64,000 nt of DNA from Ligilactobacillus faecis (GTDB lineage Bacteria; Bacillota; Bacilli; Lactobacillales; Lactobacillaceae): positions 1,655,501 through 1,719,500 of the forward strand of contig NZ_CP123639.1 in NCBI RefSeq assembly GCF_029889745.1, read 5' to 3'. Position numbers and translations under genes: made by a program. Shown piece after piece: positions 1 to 7,631 of this stretch (position 1 is its first letter; the number at the start of each line of letters is the position of its first letter). The notes beneath the pieces are model-generated. The model saw only the letters and a program-made list of their open reading frames with translations. It had not been told where the DNA came from and ran no database searches.

Positions 1-1269
1 CACGTCTACGAACAAGCCCAGATCTTTACTGAATTAAATAAACAACAACGTGCGAGGCTTTATCGCTATTTAACGGCTAATGAAGTTGGGGATATGTTTG
101 ATGCGATCGAAGATGAACCAGAAGAAGTTGTTAAATATTTTGAAGAAATGACGCCACAATATGCCGCCAATGTGATCGACGAAATGTATACTGATAATGC
201 GGTCGATATTTTAGCGCACGTCCCGAAAAAAGATCTGGCCAGCTATTTGCGGTTGATCCCGCAAGAAAAAGCGGCTGAGATCCGTGAAATGTTACACTAC
301 GAAGATAAAACAGCTGGGGCGATCATGTCGACAGAATATGTCGAGATCTTAGGCAACCAGACTGTTCGTTCGGCAATGCATGTTGTCAAACGTGAAGCAA
401 GTGATGCCGAAACGATCTACTATGTTTATGTCGTTTCGGCTGAAAATAAGTTACTCGGAGTCTTGACTTTACGGGATCTTTTGATAAATGCTGATGATGT
501 CATGATCACTGATATTATGACGACACCAGTTATGTCAGTTAAAGTTTCAGATGATCAAGCCGAAGTTGCACAGACGATCCGTGATTATAATTTCTTAGCG
601 ATCCCTGTGACGGATTATGAAGGTAAATTGATCGGGATCATCAACGTTGACGACATCATTGATGTTATCGATGAAGAATCGGCTGAAGATTACTCTGGAT
701 TGGCTGCTGTTGATACTGAAGAGGATTCAGATAATCCTTTAAAAGCGGCTGCGAATCGCTTGCCGTGGCTGATCGTCTTATTATTGTTAGGGATGTCGAC
801 AACGACTTTGATCTCGCATTATGAAGGCATGATCAGTCAAGCTAGTATTTTAGCGATCTTTGTAACTTCGATCACGGGGACAGCTGGGAACGCTGGTACG
901 CAAAGTTTGGCGGTCGCAGTACGACGTTTGGCGAGTCGAGATGAAAATCAACCTTCTGTTTATCGGCAATTTTTGATCGAACTACTGACAGGATTAGTGA
1001 CAGGACTAGTGACTGGACTAGCGATTTTTCTGATCGTTGGTTTTTGGAAGCAAAACTTTTTACTAGGTTTTGTGATCGGGATGGCCATGATGTGTGCGAT
1101 CACAGTTGCTAATTTAGCAGGGAGTTTTATTCCTAATTTGATGGATAAGATCGGGGTCGATCCTGCGGTTGCCTCGGGACCGTTTATTTCGACTTTAAGT
1201 GACTTGACTTCAGTCTTGATCTATTTTAATATCGCAAAACTCTTTATGCGCTTCTTTATGGGACAATAA
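1..1269 (+). CDS. mgtE: Magnesium transporter MgtE, 5' end missing
   Basis: The reading frame is open from the first base, so the gene enters from the left edge and its start is outside the window. The visible protein has the MgtE order: a helical N domain with the repeated DILAHVP and YLRLIP style segments, a pair of CBS domains that sense Mg2+, and a C-terminal membrane domain of about five helices beginning near WLIVLLLLG. The conserved TGTAGNAGTQS stretch of the transmembrane domain is present. MgtE proteins are Mg2+ channels or carriers of the cytoplasmic membrane gated by internal Mg2+. A corA gene at 57116 would be a second Mg2+ system. The family assignment is secure; only the extreme N-terminus is unknown. 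Confidence 0.95.
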   Translation, partial: HVYEQAQIFTELNKQQRARLYRYLTANEVGDMFDAIEDEPEEVVKYFEEMTPQYAANVIDEMYTDNAVDILAHVPKKDLASYLRLIPQEKAAEIREMLHYEDKTAGAIMSTEYVEILGNQTVRSAMHVVKREASDAETIYYVYVVSAENKLLGVLTLRDLLINADDVMITDIMTTPVMSVKVSDDQAEVAQTIRDYNFLAIPVTDYEGKLIGIINVDDIIDVIDEESAEDYSGLAAVDTEEDSDNPLKAAANRLPWLIVLLLLGMSTTTLISHYEGMISQASILAIFVTSITGTAGNAGTQSLAVAVRRLASRDENQPSVYRQFLIELLTGLVTGLVTGLAIFLIVGFWKQNFLLGFVIGMAMMCAITVANLAGSFIPNLMDKIGVDPAVASGPFISTLSDLTSVLIYFNIAKLFMRFFMGQ

Positions 1270-1288
1270 CTTATAAAATGGGGGAAAT

Positions 1289-2305
1289 ATGATCTTTTTT
1301 ATTTTATTTTTTTTAATGGCGACTGGTTGGTTTATTTTTACGATGGTTCATGAAAGACGCTCTCTTTTAGCAGGTGCCTCTTTTACAGCTTGTTTATTCA
1401 GCAGTGCACTTCTTGCAGTCGCGATCGCTTTTCAATATAGTCAGTTTATTTCAGAACAGCGCTGGCTTGTATTTTTGCTGGCGGTTTTGATCGTTATCGT
1501 CGTTTTTTGTGGCATGATCTGGCCCTTTGCTTTGATCGTTGTCTTTTTCTATAACGGGATCAAAATGGTCTTAAAAGAGGGGACGAATTTAAGAAATTTG
1601 CTATCACTAGGCTTTGGTGTTTTGATCATTGCTTACTTGTTCATTTGGCCGTTTGTCGGGCATTTGAGTGATAAAACGATCTGGCGTTACACCTATGCCT
1701 ATCTTGGAACATTAGCGCTATATTTGATCGCGATCATGCTGATGTATACGGTGACTTTAGTTTTGAACTTGATCAATTTGCGTCCGAAAAAGCTTGATTA
1801 TATCGTTGTTTTAGGGGCGGGATTAAATGGGAAGAAAGTTAGTCCGCTACTTGGAGCTCGGATCGATAGAGCGCTTGAGATCTATCATCGCTATCCAGGT
1901 ATAAAATTGATCATGTCTGGTGGTCAAGGGGCTGATGAAGTTATCTCTGAAGCAGAGGCGATGGCGAATTATGCTTATGAAAAAGGGATCAAAAAAGAAG
2001 ATGTTATTTTAGAGGATCGCTCGACTACAACGTATGAAAATATTGCTTTTTCACGGCGTCTGATGAAACCAAATAGTAGCTTTGCGATCGCAACAAATTC
2101 ATTCCATGTTTATCGCGCTTTAGTGATCGCTAAGCGTCAAGGTCTAAAATGTATCGGCTTTGGTGCTAAAACAAAGTGGTATTTCACGTTAAATGCCTTT
2201 ATCCGTGAATTTATCGCTTATTTAAAGATCACGTATAAATTACAATTAACAGTCGTTGTTTCGTTGGGTGTTATCTATATGCTCTTAGCAGCGTTGAAAA
2301 TTTAA
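1289..2305 (+). CDS. YdcF/SanA-like DUF218 membrane protein
   Basis: This 338-residue protein starts at an ATG seven bases after a GGGGGAAAT ribosome binding site, 19 bases after mgtE, so the two are probably cotranscribed. The first half is about five hydrophobic helices. The second half is a DUF218 domain, recognised by YIVVLGAGLNG, the SGGQGADE loop and TTTYENIAFS. Relatives such as SanA and ElyC act in envelope integrity or cell-wall precursor handling, but the biochemical activity of this membrane-fused form in lactobacilli is not established. A membrane-associated envelope role is inferred from family only. Confidence 0.85.
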   Translation: MIFFILFFLMATGWFIFTMVHERRSLLAGASFTACLFSSALLAVAIAFQYSQFISEQRWLVFLLAVLIVIVVFCGMIWPFALIVVFFYNGIKMVLKEGTNLRNLLSLGFGVLIIAYLFIWPFVGHLSDKTIWRYTYAYLGTLALYLIAIMLMYTVTLVLNLINLRPKKLDYIVVLGAGLNGKKVSPLLGARIDRALEIYHRYPGIKLIMSGGQGADEVISEAEAMANYAYEKGIKKEDVILEDRSTTTYENIAFSRRLMKPNSSFAIATNSFHVYRALVIAKRQGLKCIGFGAKTKWYFTLNAFIREFIAYLKITYKLQLTVVVSLGVIYMLLAALKI

Positions 2306-2310
2306 ACTAA

Positions 2311-2350
2311 AACCCCCTAAGTTAGATCCTTTTGTCCAACTTAGGGGGTT
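2311..2350. terminator. Bidirectional intrinsic terminator after the YdcF-like gene
   Basis: A perfect 13-bp stem pairs 2311-2323 with 2338-2350 around a 14-base loop. It lies between two convergent genes. There is no clean T-run on the plus strand directly after the stem. Confidence 0.7.
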
Positions 2351-2351
2351 C

Positions 2352-2386
2352 ACTTCATGGCTTTAATGAAGTCAAGTGGTTTTTTA
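2352..2386 (+). terminator. Second short hairpin with T-run
   Basis: ACTTCAT (2352-2358) pairs with ATGAAGT (2366-2372), and a run of six T follows at about 2380-2385. It probably backs up the preceding terminator for plus-strand transcription. Confidence 0.4.
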
Positions 2387-2388
2387 GT

Positions 2389-3021
2389 TTAAAGTAATTT
2401 TGTCCCATGAACGGCAGAAACACCAAGTTCAGTTGCGATCTGTTCAGCATTTTTGCTTGTGAGACCGCCACCAGGTAAGATCGTGATCCGTCCGTCAGCA
2501 TAGGCGATGAGCTCTTTTAAGTGTGAAAGATTTGCTTCGATCGGGGTCGAAAGGGGGCCGCCGTGAGTAAGGATCCGACTAAAACCTTGTTCGATCGCCC
2601 AATCGATCGCTTCTTTTTGGTGTTTGAAGTCAAGTTCATCAAATGCCATATTGAAAACAAGCTCCATACCGCCAGCAGCCGCGATCAAATTCTCTAACGC
2701 ATCGTAGTCGAGCTCATTATCTGCTGTTAAAGCGCCGATACAGACAGCATCGGCTCCAAGTGCTTGAGCTTCTAAAATATCGGCTTCTATGATCTTTAAT
2801 TCGATGTCATTATAGACAAAATCGCCTCCGCGAGCTCGGATCAAAAAAACTAGTGGGATCTTTTTTTCGTGTGTATATTTGATCGCTTTTGCCATCACAC
2901 CTTTGCTGACAGTCGTTCCCCCTACGGCTAAATTATCACAGATCTCGATCCGATCAGCGCCGTTTAAAACAGCTTTAGGTAGATCAGTATAGTTTTCTAA
3001 ACAAATTTCTTTATAAAGCAA
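2389..3021 (-). CDS. cutC: CutC family protein
   Basis: This is a 210-residue TIM-barrel protein of the CutC family. The start is typical (LYKEICLENYTDLPKAVLNGADRIEICDNL), with the conserved GGTT loop, the internal VFNMAFDEL segment, and the terminal LPGGGLTSKNA and VHGTKLL motifs. CutC was named for copper tolerance in E. coli, but its real enzymatic role is unclear. The protein is shorter than E. coli CutC (about 248 residues) but of normal size for lactic acid bacteria. It follows the lactonase gene on the same strand with a 14-base gap and an AGAAAGG ribosome binding site, so the two form a small operon. Confidence 0.88.
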   Translation of the reverse strand: MLYKEICLENYTDLPKAVLNGADRIEICDNLAVGGTTVSKGVMAKAIKYTHEKKIPLVFLIRARGGDFVYNDIELKIIEADILEAQALGADAVCIGALTADNELDYDALENLIAAAGGMELVFNMAFDELDFKHQKEAIDWAIEQGFSRILTHGGPLSTPIEANLSHLKELIAYADGRITILPGGGLTSKNAEQIATELGVSAVHGTKLL

Positions 3022-3035
3022 ATTTAAATTCCTTT

Positions 3036-4058
3036 CTATGCAACAAAGTAGACACAGACTCCTTCAGGTAAAGGAATATCATTTTTTAAGCATGTCAACA
3101 TGCCGGTTTCTAAGTCGCGTGAGTATAAAACAGCGTTATCTGTTTCTTGGTTAGCTAAGACAAGGTATTTTTCAGTCAAGTCTAAAGCAAAGTCGCGCGG
3201 AAAATGGCCTTCACTTGAGATCAGTTGAGTCAAGACAACTTTATCTGCTTGAGCCTCAAAAACAGCAAGCGAGTCGTGACCACGGTTGGAAATATAAATA
3301 AAACGGCCATCTTTTGAAAGTTTGATCGCAGCAGCACCGTTGTGTTTTGTCCAATCAGCTGGGATCGTAGCTACAGTTTCTCGTAACTTGAAGGTCCCGC
3401 TTGTTTGATCATAATCAAGGACTGCTAATTGACTGGAGAGTTCGCCGACAAGATAAGCTGTTTTTTTGTCAGGTGCAAAGGCAAGGTGTCTAGGGCCAAA
3501 TCCAGCTTCAGTTTCAAAAATAGAGTGCTGTGTTAGTTTTCCGTCTTCAGAAACATCGTAAAGTGTGACTGTATCGCTTCCAAGATCAACAACTGCTAAG
3601 CGTCCATCAGGGGTTAGATCAGTATAATGAACATGCGCGCTTGTTTGTTCAGGGCGCGGGCCATTGCCTGTTTGCGTCACTTTATCGCATAAAGTCAAAG
3701 TTTGATCTGCGTTTAAACGATAGACTGCGACGGTCCCTAGGTGGTAATTAGCTGTATAAATGAGTTGTCTAGGTGCATCAAAAGCGACATAACAAGGATT
3801 AGGGCCATCTTCTAAAGCATCATCTAATAGCGTATAGGCTTCATCTTGTAATGCGTAAGCACTGATCCCACCTAAAGATCCCTCTTTGGCGATGGTGAGC
3901 AGAGTTTTAGCTGGTGTTGTAGTTAGATAAGTAGGGTTTTCGATCGAGACAACATGTTTTGGCTTTGAAAGTGTTTGGAGTTCAGTATCTAAAGTAGCTT
4001 GGTAGATCCCTTGACTACTCTTTTTAGTATAAGTACCAAATAAAATTTCTTCTTTCAC
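3036..4058 (-). CDS. Lactonase family protein (YkgB-type 6-phosphogluconolactonase)
   Basis: This 340-residue protein is a seven-bladed beta-propeller of the Pgl/YkgB lactonase family, recognised by LFGTYTKKSSQGIY at the N-terminus, repeated blades such as YVAFDAPRQLIYTANYHLG, and the signatures GPRPEQTSAHVHYT and GFGPRHLAFAPD. Family members hydrolyse 6-phosphogluconolactone to 6-phosphogluconate in the cytosol, in the oxidative pentose phosphate or phosphoketolase route. No other pathway gene is adjacent. It is the first gene of a two-gene unit with cutC. The exact lactone substrate is inferred. Confidence 0.82.
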   Translation of the reverse strand: MKEEILFGTYTKKSSQGIYQATLDTELQTLSKPKHVVSIENPTYLTTTPAKTLLTIAKEGSLGGISAYALQDEAYTLLDDALEDGPNPCYVAFDAPRQLIYTANYHLGTVAVYRLNADQTLTLCDKVTQTGNGPRPEQTSAHVHYTDLTPDGRLAVVDLGSDTVTLYDVSEDGKLTQHSIFETEAGFGPRHLAFAPDKKTAYLVGELSSQLAVLDYDQTSGTFKLRETVATIPADWTKHNGAAAIKLSKDGRFIYISNRGHDSLAVFEAQADKVVLTQLISSEGHFPRDFALDLTEKYLVLANQETDNAVLYSRDLETGMLTCLKNDIPLPEGVCVYFVA

Positions 4059-4263
4059 AAGGCTACACCGCTATATCTAAAGTATCGATATAGTTTTTCC
4101 TTTCTTGACTAGATCTAAAAGCATCAAAAGAGAACGACACTTTAGCTATATTTTAACATTTTTATCGTTGATTAGCGATCCAGCGCATCTTTTACGTGTG
4201 AGCAACTTTTAGCAAAAATTTTAGAAGTAGTGAGTCGAGCTGATTTTTTTAATGGAATTGGGG

Positions 4264-4269
4264 TATAAT
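4264..4269 (+). promoter_or_regulatory. -10 box for the PTS IIA gene
   Basis: A perfect TATAAT lies 67 bases upstream of the ATG at 4336, in a non-coding gap between divergent genes. The -35 position 17 bases upstream (4241-4246) is poor. Confidence 0.55.
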
Positions 4270-4335
4270 GGAAAGGTGAGTAAGATCAGTTTGATCTTCA
4301 AATACAGTTTAAATGATAAGTGAGGTTTTATACGG

Positions 4336-4701
4336 ATGATCAAAAGTGAAATTATGGCTATCGGTCCAGAAGCAGTCTCAGCAAAAGAACCAATGTTGAT
4401 CTTATTTGATGAGACAGCGTCAGAGCGTTTACGCGAAGTATCTGTGATCCAACGTTTTGAAAATGATGCTACTAAAAATTACGATCTTCAAGTCGGTTCA
4501 AAGATCCAGATCGACGCAAAAGAGTATACAGTCAAATATTTAGGTGAACTCGTCGAAAGTAATTTGACTTCGATCGGCCATACGGTCTTTAATTTTAAGG
4601 AACTTCCAAGTAAAGATCATTTGCAAGAAAATGTGATCTATTTAGAGCCACATGTATTGCCTCAGATCAAGGTCGGTAGCCAGATCATTTATGGTCATTA
4701 A
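4336..4701 (+). CDS. Orphan PTS glucitol/sorbitol-type IIA component
   Basis: The 121-residue protein matches the whole length of SrlB/GutB-type IIA proteins, with the family pattern YLGELVESNLTSIGHTVFNF and a C-terminal IKVGSQIIY strand. In complete systems IIA passes phosphate from HPr to the sorbitol IIB/IIC permease. No IIB, IIC, sorbitol dehydrogenase or regulator lies nearby, so this is a stand-alone IIA. It may serve a permease encoded elsewhere or act in regulation; the sequence does not decide this. An IS3-type element sits 25 bases after its stop, inside its terminator. Confidence 0.85.
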   Translation: MIKSEIMAIGPEAVSAKEPMLILFDETASERLREVSVIQRFENDATKNYDLQVGSKIQIDAKEYTVKYLGELVESNLTSIGHTVFNFKELPSKDHLQENVIYLEPHVLPQIKVGSQIIYGH

Positions 4702-4768
4702 AAAACAAGCTTCCTAAAGCTAGATCTGATCTGAGACCCGTCAAGTGAACAACTAAATAATTAAAATT

Positions 4769-5677
4769 CTAGGCAGCCTGATTCCGGTATTCTTCTGGAG
4801 TCAGGCTGTTTAGTTTTATTTGGTAACGTTGGGTATTGTAGAACTTGATATAGTTTTCGATCATTTCTACAAGTTCTCCATATGTTTCACATTTTAGCCA
4901 ATAATAACATTCTGTCTTGAAATGACTCCAAAAACTTTCCATTGGTGCGTTATCGATACATTTCCCCACTCGAGACATACTTCTTGTAACACCATGCCTT
5001 GAGGTCAACCGAAGATATTCCTTTGAAGTATATTGAAATCCACGATCACTGTGAAGAAGTAGATTAGCTTCATTTAAATGCGTGAATGCTTTTTCTAAAG
5101 TCTTCATGACAAGCCGATTATCATTTCTTTTACTAATTTCAAAACTTATGATAGATCCATCGTATAGATCTTTGATCGCACTTAAATAAGCTTTTTGTCC
5201 TAAGCCATATTCTAAATAAGTGACATCAGTCACCCACTTTTGATTAGGTCTAGTAGCGGAAAAATCACGACCTAAAGTATTTTCTTCGTAGTTTAAATGT
5301 TCTGAACGAGTACAACCTCGGCGTTTGCGACGAATTACTGAATATAAACCAAGGACTCTCATTAAGCGACGAATACGTTTGAAGTTATATTGTTTTTGAT
5401 ACTTTCGATTGATAAGAAGAGTCATTCTTCTAGAACCGTAAATTCCATTTAAAGCATGAAATTCTTTTTTTATGATCTCACTTAACCATTCATTTTCCAA
5501 AGTACATTGTGATTTTGGAGCAGTTAAATAACGATAATACCCTGAGCGCGATACATTTAAGATCGCACAAAGGATCCAGAGTTCAATTTGTGGAAACTCT
5601 TTAAGAACTTCCTGAATAGCTTTAAAACGCAGATTTTTAGGTATAAAGCTTATCTCCTCCTTTCGAGTTCGTCCAAT
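4769..5677 (-). CDS. IS3-family transposase OrfB, made by -1 frameshift (copy 1)
   Basis: OrfB holds the rve integrase core with the DDE triad: Asp in WVTDVTYLEY, Asp in LLHSDRGFQYTS, and Glu in APMESFWSHFK. The frame stays open well upstream of the first candidate start (TTG at 5500) and encodes the usual N-terminal part, including LCAILNVSRSGYYRYL. The true product is therefore most likely an OrfA-OrfB fusion reached by slipping back one base at A7 (5683-5677). The coordinates given begin at the first codon after the slip. It catalyses cut and strand transfer of the element. Confidence 0.92.
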   Translation of the reverse strand: MGRTRKEEISFIPKNLRFKAIQEVLKEFPQIELWILCAILNVSRSGYYRYLTAPKSQCTLENEWLSEIIKKEFHALNGIYGSRRMTLLINRKYQKQYNFKRIRRLMRVLGLYSVIRRKRRGCTRSEHLNYEENTLGRDFSATRPNQKWVTDVTYLEYGLGQKAYLSAIKDLYDGSIISFEISKRNDNRLVMKTLEKAFTHLNEANLLLHSDRGFQYTSKEYLRLTSRHGVTRSMSRVGKCIDNAPMESFWSHFKTECYYWLKCETYGELVEMIENYIKFYNTQRYQIKLNSLTPEEYRNQAA

Positions 5678-6339
5678 TTTTTTAAAACGATATTTTCTGC
5701 TTCTAGATATTTATTACGTTCTTTCAAACGTAGGATCTCAAGCTTGAGACGCTCAGTTTCAGAAAGAGTCTTATAATCACGATCTTTAACTGTTTTACCA
5801 CGATTATCGTATAATGCCTTTTCGCCATCTACTTCAAACTTTTTGACCCAATTATAGACTTGGGAATAAGAAACATTATATTTATCGATCGCTTTGTGAT
5901 AATTCTTATTATTAGCAAGTGTATACTGAACTATTTCGAGCCGTTCCTTAAAAGTAGTTTTACGTCCATGTTTCATTCTATTACGACCTCCAATGGTAGC
6001 TTTAAAGCCTTTTCCATTAGTATACAAGTTGATCCATTTACGTAAAACCGAAACACTCGAAATATTGTATTTATCACAAATTTTCTTTGGTGAACGTCCA
6101 TTTTCTAAATATTCTAGAACCGCAGTTGTTTTTAATTCAACTGAATATTCTTTCCAGGTTCTAGACTCTTTTAAGCCATCTAAACCGCCAGCTTTGTATT
6201 TTCTGATCCAATTATCAAATGTATTTTTAGAAATGGTATATTTCCGGCAGATAAAGTACTTACTATATTGTCCACTAAGATACTCGGAGACTGCCTGGTA
6301 TCTTTCTTCAAGTGTATGTTTAGTAGTTCTTCTAGACAT
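5650..6339 (-). CDS. IS3-family transposase OrfA, HTH protein (copy 1)
   Basis: OrfA binds the IS ends. The 229-residue protein has repeated helix-turn-helix units (for example KYFICRKYTISKNTFDNWI, PKKICDKYNISSVSVLRKW and YHKAIDKYNVSYSQVYNWV) and ends in a leucine-rich coiled coil near ERLKLEILRLKERNKYLEAE. The start was placed at ATG 6339 because GGGGGA stands six bases before it; a GTG 24 bases upstream lacks such a site. It is longer than many IS3 OrfA proteins, consistent with the IS150 group. Confidence 0.9.
   Translation of the reverse strand: MSRRTTKHTLEERYQAVSEYLSGQYSKYFICRKYTISKNTFDNWIRKYKAGGLDGLKESRTWKEYSVELKTTAVLEYLENGRSPKKICDKYNISSVSVLRKWINLYTNGKGFKATIGGRNRMKHGRKTTFKERLEIVQYTLANNKNYHKAIDKYNVSYSQVYNWVKKFEVDGEKALYDNRGKTVKDRDYKTLSETERLKLEILRLKERNKYLEAENIVLKKLDELERRR
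5677..5683 (-). promoter_or_regulatory. A7 slippery site for -1 frameshifting (copy 1)
   Basis: In the OrfA frame the codons read TTA AAA AAA TTG, giving the heptamer A-AAA-AAA. OrfB lies in the -1 frame, and OrfA stops 25 bases downstream at 5650. The same site occurs in copy 2 at 52741-52747. Confidence 0.8.
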
Positions 6340-6431
6340 AAAAAATCCCCCTAGAGTGATCACAGAATCTTTATTATTTCCGTGTCCACTCTAGGGGAAT
6401 CATATCAATCCAGCTTTAGGAAGCTATTTTT

Positions 6432-7409
6432 TTAATATTGGTCGCCGTTGAAGATCGAGTTTTTAACGATCACGTAATCAACTTTACGTAAAGCTTCAAG
6501 ATCACGACCGCCAGCATAAGATACTGAAGATTGGAGATCTTCTTGCATCTCACGTAAAGTATCAGCGATATGCCCGCGATATGGGACAAGTAATTTTTTA
6601 CCTTCAACGTTTTTATATTCACCTTTTTGGTACTGTGAAGCTGAACCAAAATAAGTTTTATATTTCTTACCGTCTTGTTCGATCACTTCGCCTGGTGTTT
6701 CAGCATGGCCTGCAAACATCGAACCGATCATGCACATCGAAGCGCCAAACCGAACTGATTTAGCGATATCACCATTAGTTCTGATCCCGCCATCAGCGAC
6801 GATCGGTTTACTTGCTGCTTTGGCACATAGACGCAAAGCGGCCAATTGCCAGCCCCCAGTGCCAAAGCCTGTTTTGATCTTTGTGATACAGGCCTTTCCT
6901 GGACCGATCCCGACTTTAGTTGCATCGGCGCCAGCATTTTCAAGCTCGCGGACTCCTTCAGGGGTCCCAACATTACCAGCAATAACAAAAGCACCTGGAA
7001 GTTGTTTTTTGATGTGTTTGATCATTTCGATCACAGTGTCAGCATGACCATGAGCGATATCGATCGTGATATACTCAGGAGTCAATCTTTCTTTTGCCAG
7101 TTCATTGATCAGTTGATATTCTTGTGGCTTGACACCAACTGAGATCGAAGCAAATAGACCGCGGTCATGCATTTTTTTGACAAAAGGTAAACGCTCTTCT
7201 TCGTCAAAACGATGCATGATATAGAAGTAACCATTTTGAGCAAGCCAAATAGCTAGATTTTCATCGATCACGGTCTGCATATTTGCAGGTACGACTGGGA
7301 TGTTAAAAGTCATCGGTCCAAATTTGATACGCGTATCGATCTCTTGCCGACTTTTAACGATACATTTATTTGGAACTAACTGAATATCTTCATAATCAAA
7401 TACTGGCAT
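6432..7409 (-). CDS. guaC: GMP reductase
   Basis: GuaC converts GMP to IMP with NADPH, releasing ammonia, so guanine nucleotides can be reused for adenine nucleotides. The 325-residue protein has the IMPDH/GMPR barrel with the catalytic-cysteine loop [10 protein letters not shown], the following [10 protein letters not shown], and the phosphate-binding [11 protein letters not shown] and GSMFAGHAE segments. It lacks CBS domains and is of GuaC rather than GuaB length. It is transcribed alone, upstream of an IS-disrupted terminator. PurBox-like sites and a hairpin precede it, which fits membership of the PurR regulon as known in Bacillus. Confidence 0.95.
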   Translation of the reverse strand: MPVFDYEDIQLVPNKCIVKSRQEIDTRIKFGPMTFNIPVVPANMQTVIDENLAIWLAQNGYFYIMHRFDEEERLPFVKKMHDRGLFASISVGVKPQEYQLINELAKERLTPEYITIDIAHGHADTVIEMIKHIKKQLPGAFVIAGNVGTPEGVRELENAGADATKVGIGPGKACITKIKTGFGTGGWQLAALRLCAKAASKPIVADGGIRTNGDIAKSVRFGASMCMIGSMFAGHAETPGEVIEQDGKKYKTYFGSASQYQKGEYKNVEGKKLLVPYRGHIADTLREMQEDLQSSVSYAGGRDLEALRKVDYVIVKNSIFNGDQY

Positions 7410-7445
7410 GTTATTATACCCCTTATCTAAAACTGTGATTATTCG

Positions 7446-7476
7446 TAAAAAAATACTTTGCTCGTCTGAGCAAAGT
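7446..7476 (-). terminator. Terminator-like hairpin in the guaC 5' region
   Basis: A perfect 9-bp stem (7455-7463 with 7468-7476) and four-base loop is followed, in the direction of guaC, by seven T (7454-7447). It could stop transcription coming from upstream, or act as an attenuator or 5' stabilising hairpin. No purine aptamer is visible beside it. Confidence 0.6.
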
Positions 7477-7478
7477 TA

Positions 7479-7507
7479 AATATAACTTATTAGTCAAAGT
7501 AAGTCAA
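7479..7507 (-). promoter_or_regulatory. guaC promoter
   Basis: On the minus strand TTGACT (7507-7502), a 17-base spacer and TATATT (7484-7479) form a good sigma-A promoter. The predicted start near 7472 falls inside the hairpin at 7455-7476. Confidence 0.65.
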
Positions 7508-7511
7508 ATAG

Positions 7512-7544
7512 AATTATTCGTTTTTGTTAGTAAAGTTCGGATTT
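7512..7544 (-). promoter_or_regulatory. PurBox pair upstream of guaC
   Basis: AAATCCGAACTTT (minus strand, 7544-7532) fits the lactococcal PurBox consensus AWWWCCGAACWWT exactly, and a second, weaker ACGAAT box lies at 7525-7512. PurR binding is inferred from motif and gene function. Confidence 0.65.
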
Positions 7545-7631
7545 TGCTCAAAAAATAAAGCTTTGAAAAAGTGAGCAGTTTTACAAGTATTTGAAATCAC
7601 GCTACAATAAATCAGAAAGTGAGGGACGAAA

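Larger units (their letters stand above)
4727..6407 (-). mobile_element. IS3-family (IS150-like) insertion sequence, copy 1
   Basis: The element is 1,681 bases, and its limits were set by comparison with the second copy at 51791-53471. The ends are imperfect inverted repeats beginning TGAT and ending ATCA. A three-base ATC duplication flanks it (4724-4726 and 6408-6410). It carries orfA and orfB on the minus strand with an A7 frameshift site between them. The predicted proteins are identical to those of copy 2, so transposition was recent. Confidence 0.95.
4708..6433. terminator. Bidirectional terminator split by IS insertion
   Basis: The left arm (4708-4721) and the right arm (6412-6425) are perfect 14-base inverted repeats, followed by seven T at 6427-6433 and mirrored by an A-run at 4700-4705. 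Removing the IS and one ATC copy restores a single hairpin with a six-base loop between two convergent genes. With 1.7 kb of IS between the arms, the hairpin can no longer form promptly. Confidence 0.85.

Noticed and set aside
5860-6394. Genes on the plus strand within IS copy 1
   Set aside because: They are antisense shadows of orfA with no ribosome binding sites, and recur in copy 2 for the same reason.
6728-7142. Several open frames over guaC on both strands
   Set aside because: They overlap a complete conserved gene and have no homology or initiation signals.
7446-7630. Purine riboswitch upstream of guaC
   Set aside because: The three-way junction core of purine aptamers is not present; only a simple hairpin and PurBoxes are seen.
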